Source of the DNA: Nilaparvata lugens
Taxonomy: Eukaryota > Arthropoda > Insecta > Hemiptera > Delphacidae
Assembly: GCF_014356525.2 (NCBI RefSeq)
Contig: NC_052505.1
Coordinates: forward strand, 20,191,318 to 20,255,317
Length of the DNA stretch: 64,000 bases
Direction of reading: 5' to 3'
Part shown: piece after piece, positions 1 through 11,067 of the stretch
Numbering within the stretch: position 1 is the first letter of the stretch
How the letters are laid out: each line of letters opens with the position of its first letter
Program-made: the position numbers and the translations under genes
The notes under the pieces: generated by a model
Seen by the model: the letters and a program-made list of their open reading frames with translations, nothing else
Databases searched by the model: none
Told to the model about the DNA's origin: nothing

Positions 1-247
1 CCTTTTCTGCTACGCATATCCCTCCCAAGTCAAAAGTAATTTTGTACGGAGTATAGTGTATAGCGAGGTCCACGTTATAATGACGGTGATGGGAGATAGG
101 AGAATAGTGTGGCCGATTTATAGATGAGAATATTTATAGTATAATATTATATAATGTGGAGAATTTTATTAGGAGAATAGCCTTCACACTGTTTTCTATC
201 GAGGAAAGCACATAACGGTATACCTGATGTTCTATTAGATGGGTGAT
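1..247 (+). repeat. Segment D copy 1, left half
   Basis: This non-coding stretch is nearly identical to 40740-40875 plus 41937-42034. The second copy carries a family C insertion that this one lacks. Similarity stops at about 247, and a polB element begins shortly after. The other half of the same segment resumes at 26581, so the segment looks split by the 26-kb composite. No gene is seen. Positions 248-330 match nothing else in the window. Confidence 0.75.
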
Positions 248-330
248 TCTGTACCAAAATTTTGAGTTATTAAATGGAATTTATTCTATGTTAAGTTAGT
301 AGTTTTCAGTTCCCATGAAAGTAGGATGAA

Positions 331-370
331 AAGGGCGACTCTGGCACACAAGTGTGCCAGAATCGCCCTT
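331..370. repeat. Left terminal hairpin
   Basis: Two 20-base arms (331-350 and 351-370) are inverse complements at 18 of 20 positions. The hairpin begins AAGGGCGA and ends TCGCCCTT, directly before the 31-bp array. A comparable but less perfect hairpin sits at the other end (26521-26551), which suggests it marks the element terminus. Confidence 0.7.
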
Positions 371-590
371 CACCTCAAGGTCATCCAGGTCAACCACTCC
401 TAACCTCAAGGTCATCCAGGTCAACCACCCCTAACCTCAAGGTCATCCAGGTCAACCACCCCTAACCTCGAGGTCATCCAGGTCAACCACACCTAACCTC
501 AAGGTCATCTAGGTCAACCAAACCTAACCTCAAGGTCATCCAGGTCAACCAAACCTAACCTCAAGGCAACCCAGGTCAACCACACCAACC
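371..590 (+). repeat. 31-bp tandem array, left end
   Basis: About seven units of 31 bp contain CCTCAAGGTCATCCAGGTCA. The same unit is present in inverse orientation at 26108-26520. Confidence 0.9.
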
Positions 591-780
591 TAAAAAAAAA
601 AAAATAAAAAAAAAAATTGAAAAAAAAATTGAAAAAAAAATAAATAAAAAAAAAATTAAAAAAAAAAAAATAAATAAAAAATTAAAAAAAAAATTGAAAA
701 AAAAATAAATAAAAAAAAAAATTGAAAAAAAAATTGAAAAAAAATAAAAAAAAGAAAAAAATTGAAAAAAAAATTGAAAA
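591..780. repeat. A-rich low-complexity tract
   Basis: Runs of A are broken by single T or by TTG, giving AAATTGAAAAAA-like units. It is mirrored by the T-rich tract 25807-25918 in the right end. Long frames here on the minus strand are artefacts of composition. Confidence 0.85.
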
Positions 781-846
781 CACATAAAATTGGGAATAAA
801 TGGGAAAAAAGGGGAAAAAAATTCCCTACTAATCTTGAACTGGGGC

Positions 847-852
847 TATAAA
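847..852 (+). promoter_or_regulatory. TATA box of the left polB promoter
   Basis: TATAAA lies 135 bases upstream of a good splice donor and is conserved in the inverted right end as TATAAAA (25743-25749, minus). Its conservation, together with the donor and acceptor, supports a real promoter directed inward toward polB. Confidence 0.6.
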
Positions 853-986
853 GGAGTTGTTCTGCAAGGAGTGGGACATTGTGTCTTGTACAGTCATGCC
901 CCAGTATGTGTGTGTGCCACCAGTACGTGTGTGTGTGATTTTAGTGTATTGGTTTTGGATTACTTTTATCTTCATCAACATCAAGA

Positions 987-1633
987 GTAAGTACTAGTGC
1001 ATTTTATAGTTATATAATATTCCTGATTTGACAATTAAGTTCCAAAGAGTAGAATTTTGAAATAGATGGTTTGAGACTGACAATTAAATTCTAAAATGAC
1101 TTAAATTCGAAAATGACAAGTTTAATTATGAATTAGGTTCCAATACATAGAGTAAATGACATAGTCAAAAATGACTAGTGTAATTATGAATTAGGTTCCA
1201 ATACATACAGGTTAAGAGTTTAATTATGAATTAGGTTCATTGAGTTGGAGGCTGTAAATTATCCTAACCTAAAAAATGTATAACAAGTCTTTGCCATAGA
1301 ATTAGGCTGTAGCCACAATATGTTTGACATTGATAGTGTGTATGTCGTTTCAGGCATGAGCGGCAATGGTTCTAATGATCAAGAGCACCCATCCCACCTC
1401 AGAAAGTAGATCCTAGACCCCCATTCACATTCCCCCATACAGCTCCTGACCATCATCCCTAGAACATTTAATATAAACACCAATGAACCTCCATCCCCAC
1501 CCACACACCCGACCCACGATCCTAGATATTGATACTGATTCACCGCCTTCATCCCCCACATCTGATGAAGGTATATATATAGAGTTGAATACTGCATACC
1601 ATACTTAAACAATATTGTTTTGCATTGTTCCAG
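987..1633 (+). other. Predicted intron in the polB 5' leader
   Basis: The donor reads AGA|GTAAGT at 987 and the acceptor reads TTGTTCCAG ending at 1633, directly before the ATG at 1634. The same donor and acceptor occur in the inverted right end (25605 and 24771). The intron contains repeated pieces around TTAATTATGAATTAGGTTC (three times, 1120-1235). Splicing is inferred from sequence only. Confidence 0.55.
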
Positions 1634-4600
1634 ATGAGCAAAGCTGCACGATGTCAACAAACATCAAACTCAGTGGACGAGTTTGTTGTCCTGGAGGAGG
1701 CATTCAAATCCCGACTGACGACTCTATACTACAATAATGCATACAAGGATGAGCCTGCCAAAGATTTTCACACCTTTCTGAGCAGTCTGAAGGATAAAAT
1801 TGTTCACATCATCAGTCAGCAACTGCAGACACATGGAGCAATGAAGTTCAATCTAGTACTGGAGGCAACATATTTCCGCAGCACCCTTGATAAGACCTTC
1901 TTCAAACAAGAAGAGTCTCAGAATGTCGCCTTCAAAACTCCAAACTACACCATCTTCGGTATCATCAATCTTCCAGACATCATCAACCAAGCGTGCATGA
2001 CCCTACTGGATGAGGTGTCGAAATTCGAAGGAAATTCCAGTGGATGGAGTTTGCTTATCATCGATGGATTGCTCATCAGGATTAGCAAACATATTCCCCT
2101 GCGTGGATCATCCTACATCAGTCTTCCACCTCTTCTATCAGCACGAAAGGCAATCGTCAATCCTATAAACATGGACCAGCAATGTTTCAAATGGGCCATC
2201 CTCGCCAAACATGTACAAGGCAGTAATCCTCAACAAGTCAATGAGCAATACTATCAATTGGAAGAGAGATACAACTTTTCAGGCATTGGATTTCCCACTA
2301 CCATCAGCCAAATCGATATATTTGAGAAAGATAATCCAGAGGTATCAGTTAATATTTATGGTGTAGATGAGAAGAACGTTATATTTACAAGAAGATTTGT
2401 GAATGCAATGAAGGCAGATCACTTTGATCTTCTCCTCCACTGTGAGAGTAAGGATGATGATGAAAACAGCACCCTTGAGGATGACAATGAACATAAATAA
2501 AATAGCCACTACTGCTACATTAAAAATTTTGAAAGACTTGTGAGATCCCAACTCACAAAACATCAGCATAAAATTATCATCTGCAGACGATGTTCCACCC
2601 ATTACACCCTTGACAGAGATGGAGAACGCAGGATGGCTGAGCATGAGGAGTATTGTGCTAGCAATAATACAGCAAGAATCATCATGCCACAGGTTGGAAA
2701 AGATGGTAAACCTGCAACCTTAAAGTTTGAGAAACATGTGCAAAAGTATAGAGTACCTGTTGTAGCATACGCCGATTTTGAGTGCATCCTGGAGAAACCT
2801 GATGAAGACAATTAACAATGGATTGGTAAAGCTACCAAAGTTATCCAGTACCATTGGGCAATGAGTTACTGCTTATACTTTGTGCGGGACCCATATTTGG
2901 AAGATTCCTGGCAAACAATCACTAACCTAATCCCTCATGAGCCGATTGTCTACAGGGGTCCTGATGCCGCCAAACATTTCATGAAGACCCTCACCATGTA
3001 TGCAAAAGATTTAGATGAGGCAATTGACTGCAGGAATATCAAGTTGCTCCCACTAACCAAAAGAGAACAAGCACGACATAATGCGGCTGACTTCTGTGAG
3101 GCCTGCAATGTACGGTTCAATGGAGATAAGGTGTATGACCATTGTCATATAACTGGTATCTACCGGAATGCATTATGCCGTAAATGCAACCTGCAGCGAG
3201 AGCAACAATCATTCATACCAGTGTTTCTCCACAACTCTTCAAACTATGATACACACCTCATTATTCCAGAGCTGGGTAGAGATAAGGATCGGCTGTTTGT
3301 CATCCCAAACTCATCGGAAAAGTATATATCATTCACCAAATGAATATCTCCAAAAATGCACCTTCGATTCATCGATACATTCCGGTTTACGCCTGATAGT
3401 TTAGACAATCTGGTCACCAACCTAGTCAAATCAGCATTGAATCCAGAAGACTTGTCCAAAGTGCTGCCACATACTGCCAAGGTGTTTGGAAACAAATTGA
3501 GCCTTGTCTCAAGGAAAGGAGTGTTTCCATACGACTACTGCGATTCATGGCAGAGACTCGAAGAAACATTGCTACCACCCAAAGAGGCATTTTTCAGCAA
3601 GCTGGTTGATAGGAGTGTTAGCAGTGATGATTATGAACATGCTCAAACTGTGTGGAACCAATTCAGTTGTAGAACTCTGGGAGAATACAGTGACCTATAC
3701 TTAAAAACAGATGTTCTCCTGTTGGCTGATGTCTTTGAGAGCTTCCGCGATGTATGCATGAAGACTTATGATTTCGATTGTGCTCACTACTTCACATCTC
3801 CAGGCTTTTCCTTTGATGTCATGCTGAAATATACTAAAGTCAAGCTTGAGCTCCTTACTGACTATGACATTTACATGTTTATCGAGCGAGGTATCAGAGG
3901 AGGAATAACAAATTGTATACACCATCATGCTGTAGCCAACAATGCCTACACAGGAGCGCCTATTGACCCCAAGAAGCCTACATCATATCTCTTGTACACA
4001 GATGCGAACAACCTGTACGGCTGGGCAATGTGCCAACCACTTCCATGCCAGAAATTCCAGTGGATGGAGAAAGATGAGTTGGAGGGGGTGAGCAGAGGTA
4101 TTGAGGGTGTTGGAGATGTTCAAAAGATTGGCTACATCTTGGAGGTGGACATTGAGTACCCTTCTGAATTGCATGATGAGCACAATGACTTCCCATTCCT
4201 GGCAGAGAACAAAAAAACTCTTAAATCTAATCATGTACGACTCATGACAGCTCTAAGCAACCGTGAACGATATGTATGTCATTACCGCACCCTCAAGCAA
4301 GCAGTACAGCATGGATTGAAAATCACTAAAGTTCATCGAGGTGTGCGGTTTGAGCAGGAGGACTTCTTAGCACCCTACATCATGCTAAACACCAGACTTC
4401 GACAGCAGTCGAAGAATAAGTTTTCTTCAAACTTCTTCTTCAAACTCATGAACAACGCTGTGTTTGGTAAGACAATGGAGAATGTGCGAAAAAGGGTGAG
4501 TATGGAGCAAGTGAATGACGAGAATCGATTGAAGAAACTGATTGCTCGACCAGTGTACAAGGACCGCATCATATTTGACGAGAATATCTGTGCTGTTACG

Positions 4601-5572
4601 ATGCATAAAGAGAAAGTGGAGCTGAACAAACCTATCTACATTGGTTTGACAGTGCTTGACATCAGCAAAACCCTCATGTATGAATTCCATTATAACATCA
4701 TGAAGACCATCTACAAGGACCGTCTTCAACTCCTATATCAAGATACTGATAGCTTATTCTACCTTGTCAAGACAGAGGACATGTACAATGACATCATCAA
4801 TAATCAGCAGCTCAGAGATACCTTTGACACCTCAGAGTACCCTGCAGACCACCCATGCTACTCAGATGCAAACAAAATGGTGCTTGGCAAGTTTAAAGAT
4901 GAATATGCTGGCCGAGCGCCACTTGAGTATGTAGGCTTACGATCGAAGCTATATGCCTGTAGGTGTTACAATAGTGATCCAAATCAGCTGACAAGTGGAT
5001 TGATAAAGAAAGCTAAAGGAGTGAGGAGACCAATACTTGGGCGAGAACTCTCAAAAATGCATCCAGATGCTGAACGTTACATAGGCTTCCAAGACTATCT
5101 AGATTGTCTATATGGTGATGAGGATATCTATAGAGAACAAGTGATGTTTGGTACTAGGAAACATCAGATCATGACCCAAGTCATGAGAAAGAAGGCATTG
5201 AGCAAAGCTGATGAGAAGAGGTATATTCTAGATGATGGAATTACAACTCTTGCACATGGACATTACAAGATCCCCACTCTAGCACACATTGATGAGGAGG
5301 ATGAGGAGGAGGAGGAGGAGGAGGATGAGGAGGAGAAGGACGAGGAGGAAGAGATGATTGACTCTCAAGAAATTCCCAAGGTTCAGGCAGCTAGCAGTAC
5401 TACAACAGCTAAACGGCTACATTCCTCATCACATGATGAGCTCATTAATAAAGTCAATGAGTCAGAAAGCAGTACTATCCCTGCTAAACGGTCACGTCCC
5501 TTATCAAATGACTATAAAATAGATGATGATGCATCCCAGTACAGCATTCTGAGAAAATTGCTTGAAAAGTGA
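1634..5572 (+). pseudogene. polB: Protein-primed DNA polymerase B with three in-frame stops
   Basis: One frame of about 1,313 codons covers a whole viral or transposon type-B polymerase, interrupted by TAA at 2498, TAA at 2813 and TGA at 3341, with no frameshift between them. The amino-terminal region has the family signature LRGSSYISLP. Exonuclease motifs are visible: YADFEC (Asp at 2774), NSSNYD (Asp at 3248) and YLKTD (Asp at 3710). Between Exo I and II lies a CxxC/DHCHITG/CxxCN segment like endonuclease VII-type zinc domains (about 3090-3200). Polymerase motifs are intact: A, TDANNLYG (Asp at 4001); B, KLMNNAVFGK (Lys at 4442); C, YQDTDS (Asp at 4742 and 4748); and KLY (Lys at 4946). The carboxyl tail has a run of Glu/Asp (about 5290-5360). 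The ATG was chosen because it follows the intron acceptor directly. The enzyme would replicate linear DNA from a terminal protein. Family assignment is firm; loss of function is inferred from the stops. Confidence 0.85.
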
Positions 5573-5800
5573 CGTCATACCTCATGCCAGGAAGTGTCAA
5601 CAAATCCACTGCGCACATGTCTTTGCCCTACATTCACATCGCAAGACTTTTTGGAAGTGGTCATCATCAGTTGAGGTCTGTGCACCGTGCTGTAAAGAAC
5701 TAACATCAGCTACAACTAGAACTCCAGCTACTACTCCAGCTAGTACTCCTGCTGTTACCACTACCACTGCCAACATCAGCCTGCAGTGGAGCAAGCAGAT

Positions 5801-6079
5801 ATGTGTGAGTGTGGAGACTGTCTACTAGTAACCAGCAACCAATGGATTGTACAACCATTTCTGAAGTTTGGAGATAAGGACCTACCAGAACCGTTTGGAA
5901 CAGCTCAAAACTTTCTAGAGACACTAAAATCCATCTTTCATGATGCCAAAGTGTCAAGCTATACCGACCTATGCGAGGGAGCAGCCATCTTGAAATTCTC
6001 ATTCAGCAAAGGATTCTGCGAAATAAGTGATAGATTGGGTGAATTATATCACTGGATAGTTCTCGATATATTGGACTGA
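5801..6079 (+). CDS. Small unknown ORF downstream of polB (92 aa)
   Basis: The ATG at 5801 opens a 92-residue frame beginning MCECGDC and ending WIVLDILD, followed by AATAAA at 6154. It lies in the same frame as polB but is separated by several stops at 5670-5740. I do not recognise it. The early CxCxxC could bind metal. It could be a separate small gene or an eroded last part of the polB transcript; the nearby polyadenylation signal suggests the transcript ended here. Confidence 0.35.
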   Translation: MCECGDCLLVTSNQWIVQPFLKFGDKDLPEPFGTAQNFLETLKSIFHDAKVSSYTDLCEGAAILKFSFSKGFCEISDRLGELYHWIVLDILD

Positions 6080-6153
6080 ATCTATTGAATTGTAATGTAA
6101 ATAATCTTATTATTCATATGAATGCTCAGTTTATATATATTATGTTATGTATC

Positions 6154-6159
6154 AATAAA
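6154..6159 (+). promoter_or_regulatory. Polyadenylation signal after polB
   Basis: AATAAA lies about 75 bases after the small ORF stop and is followed by GA- and GT-rich sequence. It is plausible as the 3' end of the polB transcript. Confidence 0.45.
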
Positions 6160-6179
6160 AGAGAGAGTGTGTTATTTCA

Positions 6180-6450
6180 AGAGAAATATGTTGTACATCT
6201 TATTCCATACACCCTTCAACTTCTAGAGTAAGCACTCTTAGACATTTAAGGTATAGTAAATACAATAGGAAGCATCCTTCTATGAAAAAACGGGATTGTG
6301 TAGGATATTTCTTTATGGATAAGCCGACTTTATCATTAGGAGACGATATGTATATTTCCAATGAGAAAAGTATATAAATAATAAGTTTGCGAGTAAAGCT
6401 GTTTATGGTTTCTTGTTCTAAAAATTGCTCCACTTCTTGACCACATATTT
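6180..6450 (+). pseudogene. Eroded unknown reading frame
   Basis: A short plus-strand frame up to about 6378 contains the words KHPSMKKRDCVGYFFMDKP and looks like the end of a former gene. I cannot name it. The following 70 bases (about 6380-6450) recur in direct orientation at 25920-25990 in the right end, so this is internal element sequence that was copied or rearranged. Confidence 0.3.
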
Positions 6451-7082
6451 AATATTCATTATAATAACTACCGATTGCATTGATTTGATGCCGGGGTGAT
6501 AGAATGAGAAAAGTAGAAATTCAAGTTGTAATATAACTTGAAAGATATTGACTAAAGTGGAATTGTCTGTCATATCAGCTCCATTCATGAATGAAAATCA
6601 TTGGCCTTATACTGAAATGAAATTGAATAATCCAATATCAACTTAATATATTCACTGTTCTCTGTACGGCTTCTGAAATTATTAAAATGGAATAGAAGTT
6701 ACCAAGTACCTTTTTTGTATTCTCCCATTCATCGATTCTGATAGAAATTCCCAGATCATGAACCTGAATTCTGATTCATACCAGTTCTGAATTGAAACAA
6801 AACCATTTATTCTAATAAATTTATAAATTTCAATTCATAACATCATATAATATCATAACTCACTAATACTTTACTTTGTTAGCACTATATGACTATCCAT
6901 AAATGTTTCCAACAGAAATTTACTATAGGAGTTGATAGTGCAGGATGTGCCTTGTACTCTTAACTATTGTTCTTACAATATACCTGTTTGATTGCAATAA
7001 TGAGCAATTCTAGCCTTCTTCTAACTCCTATACTATGTATACTTTAACAACTATGTCCAAGCTCATTGCAGCTTGCTGTAAG
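6451..7082. other. AT-rich spacer, no gene seen
   Basis: No frame, repeat or RNA signal is supported here. It lies between the polB module and the 11-bp satellite. Confidence 0.5.
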
Positions 7083-7263
7083 TGAACAGTGACTGATCAG
7101 TGACTGATCAGTAACTGAACAGTGACTGATCAGTTACTGATCAGACTGATCAGTGACTGTTCAGTGACTGATCAGTGACTGAACAGTAACTGAACAGTGA
7201 CTGATCAGTTACTGATCAGACTGATCAGTAACTGTTCAGTGACTGATCAATAACTGAACAGTG
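7083..7263. repeat. 11-bp satellite, left part
   Basis: The array has about 16 units of GTGACTGATCA alternating with GTAACTGAACA; many contain the palindrome TGATCA. It continues at 22173-22232 on the far side of the LTR element, so a single array was split by that insertion. Confidence 0.85.
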
Positions 7264-7812
7264 TGTGCCTGCACTTTTTTAAAGATGATAAAGAAGACAA
7301 TTTTGAATAAAATTTAGAATTTAGAAATAGGCCGACACCTCTAGAAAATACCTGAGTCTATACCTAATTCATGCAGGTGAACGGGCTAGAGTCAAGAAAA
7401 CTTCAATTAATCTTGCCATGCCTGATCTAATAGGTTTATACTATAGAATAACACTACAATTTGATATAATAGAAAGATACAAACAGCTTCAATAAACATT
7501 GGCAACTAAAATCGAACAACAGAAACAACAATTTCATGTTACTTTGGTGACATTCTTCGTCTGATTCGGGGGCGCATTACTATCCCCGATTAGATAGCAA
7601 TACGTCACAAAACCAAACAATATCAGTCATCAAATAACAAGTTCATTTCAACATGGAATTACTCAAGAATGAAAAGCCCGTTGAACCCAAGTTTCGTCGA
7701 TAGTAACCCATATAACCCATTTCATAATAATTTTGAATCCCCACTTTTGATTGACATTCTCGAATGAACCTTTGTTTCACTACACTGCACTTTCGTTGGT
7801 CTGTACGTTGCT

Positions 7813-8144
7813 GTGACGAGGGCGGGCGGTATTGTGATCTTTGTTCATTCTTCTATTACTGCCACTAAAAAGGATTGTTGCATTGCTGACTGTGACTCAC
7901 TGTTACTTTTTTGTAAATACAAGAATTATTTATTTAATGTGTTAGGTTTGTACAGATTTCACCTAGGTGATCGGCATACATTTATTGCCAGTTTTGATAG
8001 ATTCTTGGCTACCACCAGGAGCTCAGATTTATATTGTCTAGGGGATGTTAACCTAAATGTTAGTGTTTCGGATGTTTATAGTGATTCGTATCTAAATTGT
8101 CTCAATGGAAATGGTATGCAGCAGTTAATAGATATAGGGACGAG
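7813..8144 (+). pseudogene. LINE endonuclease, carboxyl-terminal part
   Basis: The frame reads GGIVIFVHSSI and later CLGDVNLNV, the GDxN core of apurinic-type LINE endonucleases. The end of the domain (STCIDHLSY, LITDHRAV) continues in another frame from about 8145, so a small indel near 8140-8150 separates endonuclease from RT. The start is truncated, so there is no native ATG. Confidence 0.7.
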
Positions 8145-10532
8145 GGTAGTGGGTTATCTTCAACCTGTATTGACCACTTATCATATCGTTCAAATCTTTT
8201 TGTCATTGACAAAGTTGCTGTCATTGAAACCCTAATCACGGATCACCGGGCGGTGGCTTGTATTTTGCCTATAGTTATTGAAAAGAGAAGGATTCAGCAG
8301 TCTGAATTTAAAAAATTGGACCACAAGCGTTTGAGTACCTTATTAAAATATGAAAATTGGGAACCTGTCTTTGAAGAACCCGAAACTAACAAAGCATTTG
8401 ATATTTTTTATCAAATCTTAAATAACTGCATTGTAGAATCACAAAAAAATATTAAATACAAACAGAACATAAAAATGTTAAAGCCCTGGATGACTCCTGG
8501 TTTGTCCAATGCCATTTATGTAAGAGACAAATTGCATAAGATGCATAAAAATGATCCAAACAATTTGATCCTCAAAAGAAAATTCGTAAATATGAAAGAT
8601 AAAATAAAAGTATGGGTGAAAGAGGCCAAACTTCTATTTTACTCTTCACAGTTATTCATTCAAAAACATAACCCCCGAGAAAAATGGAAAACAATAAAAA
8701 CACTTTTGCCAGTAAAAGACAATAATAAAGATACAGATATTGTGTTGCAGGAGAATGGTATTTTAATTGATGACAACCGCCTAGTTTCTGACGTAATGAA
8801 TAAATACTTTATTGAAATGCCTAAGAATCTTTCTGATTCTTTTCCTGCTTTACCCACCCATATTCAGGCACAATCTTCAGAGTCCTTCAGAATTAAAACT
8901 AGCCATAAATCTATTTTTTTCAGCCCTGTTACACTTCTTGAACTCAAAACATTTGTTGACTCTCTTTCTACTCGTAAAAGTTCGGGTGACGATGTTGTGA
9001 CTGCTAGAATCCTTAAAGATAACTTTTCTTCTATTTCTTCAGTTCTTTTATATTTGTTTAACTTGTCGTTGGTATCTGGTTGTTTTCCTGAAATACTGAA
9101 GTCGGCTACTGTTGTTCCCATCTTCAAAAAAGGAAATAAACTCAGTAAAGAAAACTACAGACCCATCTCATTATTACCAGTCATGTCAAAACTATTTGAA
9201 AAAATTATAAAAACTAGATTACTTTCATTCCTCAATAGCTGCAACTTTTTTTCGGCCTGCCAGTTCGGTTTCAGGGAAAATCTTTGTACAGAAATTGCCT
9301 TACAGCATCTTTTGGAATATGTCTATTCAGGATTAAACAGTGGCTGTAGTGGCAAAACAGCGGGAATCTTCCTGGATATTAGTAAAGCATTCGATACAGT
9401 TAATCATAGTCTGCTGTTCCGCAAGCTGGAGAGTGCTGGTGTAAGGGGAATTCCACTAGATTGGTTTAAGTCCTTCCTACAGGGTAGGAAACAGTATGTA
9501 AGGATCAGAAACGTTGCAAGTGAAGTATTACCCATAACTTGTGGTGTGCCGCAAGGTTCGGTTCTTGGCCCTATTCTCTTCTTAATTTTTGTAAATGATT
9601 TGTATAATGGTGAATTGAATGGACGGATAACTGCTTTTGCGGACGACACTGCTCTTTCATATAAAAGTAATAACCTTCAAGATTTACATCAGAAAATGCA
9701 GTCTGACTTGAACAAAATATCTCTATGGTTTACATGTAACAAACTTAAAATTAATGTAGCCAAAACTAATTATATGATGTTCAGTCTCTCTGGAAGTGCT
9801 GACTTGCCTGCTCCACTGCGCTTTCACTCTCCGGTTTGTTCCTATTCTAGCTGTGACTGTCCCAGTATCAGTCCAGCAAAGACTATCAAATATTTGGGTC
9901 TTTCACTGGATGAAAATCTGAATTGGAGGCAACAAATTGAAACTCTAAAGAAGTCTTTAAGGTTCTATTTGATGATTTTCCATCTCATTAAATATTTGTG
10001 TGATTTTAATGTAATGAAGGAACTTTATTTTTCATTTGTACATTCCAAAATTGAATATGGAATCACATGTTGGGGAAGCTCTTATTACGCTAACCAGGAT
10101 CCAATTATTAAACTTCAAAAAGCTTTTATAAGATTGATAACGGGCAGTAGGTTTGATGATCATACATTTCCACTGTTCTGTCATCTTAGAATTTTGCCTG
10201 TTAGGTTCCTATATGTATTCAAGGTTTTGTCATTGTTCTTCAATATAAGTGGAAATAGAGGTGTGACAATTGATTACTGTCAGCCTGTTACCGCACTTCG
10301 ACAGACCAGGCGGACTGCGGCTTCCCAAGTCAGATGTCCTAAACCCAATTGCACTCTTTTTCGTAAAACGTTCATTTTCCTGGCACCTAGATTTTATAAT
10401 GCTTTGCCACTTGAGGTCAAGAATGCCATTGCTGCATGTAATTGTGGAAATAAGATTAAGAGATTAATTAAAATTTGGCTTTTGTCACTCACTCCCGAAG
10501 CTCTAGAGTTTTTGTTCATAATTATTGTTTAA
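8097..10532 (+). CDS. LINE reverse transcriptase, long uninterrupted frame
   Basis: The frame encodes the tail of the endonuclease, a linker and a full RT of about 800 residues. RT blocks are clear: NYRPISLLPVMSKLFE (about 9158-9205), FLDISKAFDTVNH (about 9370-9410), GVPQGSVLGPILF (about 9544-9582) and the catalytic FADDTA (Asp codons at 9642 and 9645). The carboxyl thumb region follows, with YLGLSLDENLNW. The ATG at 8097 is probably not native, because the endonuclease continues upstream in another frame. The enzyme would copy its own RNA at a nicked target. The RT frame is intact although the element is truncated, which suggests recent insertion. Confidence 0.85.
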   Translation: MSQWKWYAAVNRYRDEGSGLSSTCIDHLSYRSNLFVIDKVAVIETLITDHRAVACILPIVIEKRRIQQSEFKKLDHKRLSTLLKYENWEPVFEEPETNKAFDIFYQILNNCIVESQKNIKYKQNIKMLKPWMTPGLSNAIYVRDKLHKMHKNDPNNLILKRKFVNMKDKIKVWVKEAKLLFYSSQLFIQKHNPREKWKTIKTLLPVKDNNKDTDIVLQENGILIDDNRLVSDVMNKYFIEMPKNLSDSFPALPTHIQAQSSESFRIKTSHKSIFFSPVTLLELKTFVDSLSTRKSSGDDVVTARILKDNFSSISSVLLYLFNLSLVSGCFPEILKSATVVPIFKKGNKLSKENYRPISLLPVMSKLFEKIIKTRLLSFLNSCNFFSACQFGFRENLCTEIALQHLLEYVYSGLNSGCSGKTAGIFLDISKAFDTVNHSLLFRKLESAGVRGIPLDWFKSFLQGRKQYVRIRNVASEVLPITCGVPQGSVLGPILFLIFVNDLYNGELNGRITAFADDTALSYKSNNLQDLHQKMQSDLNKISLWFTCNKLKINVAKTNYMMFSLSGSADLPAPLRFHSPVCSYSSCDCPSISPAKTIKYLGLSLDENLNWRQQIETLKKSLRFYLMIFHLIKYLCDFNVMKELYFSFVHSKIEYGITCWGSSYYANQDPIIKLQKAFIRLITGSRFDDHTFPLFCHLRILPVRFLYVFKVLSLFFNISGNRGVTIDYCQPVTALRQTRRTAASQVRCPKPNCTLFRKTFIFLAPRFYNALPLEVKNAIAACNCGNKIKRLIKIWLLSLTPEALEFLFIIIV

Positions 10533-11067
10533 TCCGTCTATTTTTCTTTCCATTCTGTTAACTTTGCATTCTGTTATCTTGCTTTTCTTTTTATTTTTTC
10601 TCCTCTTTATTTTTTTTTGTATTTTCCCTGCTCTTCTTACCGTTTTTTTTTTGCAACATAAATCAATAAATTAATCTTTTCACACAATTTGAATCTCTAT
10701 TTTTAATGATTTTCTTTTGCTTTCTCTAATTAGCATCATCTCTTTAATAATTAAATACTAATATCCTATTTTGATTACAGCCCATAAATGCTTTTTTTAT
10801 CTCTTTTTTTTTTCTTTTTTTTCAGTCCATTCTATTGCTTTAGTAAAATAGTGTGTTAGACTCCCTCCAGCGGTCCGTAAGTTGCATCTTACGTGCTGGA
10901 TTGTATTTTTCTCAATAAGTAATAAGTTGCATTATAATATTAAAATATCTCATATTATAAGATTTTGTATATAATAATCTTGTTTGTTTGTTTTTGATAT
11001 GCATGTATTTTACATTTCCTTGTATTGTGCTTATTGAGAATAAAACTTCATTCATTCATTCATTCAT
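10533..11067 (+). other. LINE 3' untranslated region and tail
   Basis: T-rich, non-coding sequence ends in a (CATT)4-5 microsatellite. No other feature is seen. Confidence 0.75.

Larger units (their letters stand above)
331..2080 (+). repeat. Left terminal inverted repeat of the polB element
   Basis: The block matches the reverse complement of 24325-26551. It contains the hairpin, 31-bp array, A-rich tract, TATA box, first exon, intron and the first about 149 codons of polB. Matching ends at about 2080, inside the polB frame. The right end is longer because of extra tandem units (24990-25320) and an added 0.2-kb piece near 25918-26100. Confidence 0.8.
7813..11067 (+). mobile_element. 5'-truncated non-LTR retrotransposon (LINE)
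   Basis: The insertion limits come directly from comparing the two LTRs: the uninserted copy reads GTTGCT|TTATCG at 20744. The LINE begins inside the endonuclease domain and ends with AATAAAACTTCATTC followed by (CATT)n. ORF1 and the first part of the endonuclease are missing, which is typical of incomplete reverse transcription. The short-unit 3' tail and RT style suggest the CR1/L2/Jockey side of the tree; the exact clade is not settled. No target-site duplication is visible. Confidence 0.85.

Noticed and set aside
576..785. 69-codon minus frame rich in Phe
   Set aside because: Product of an A/T homopolymer tract; not a protein.
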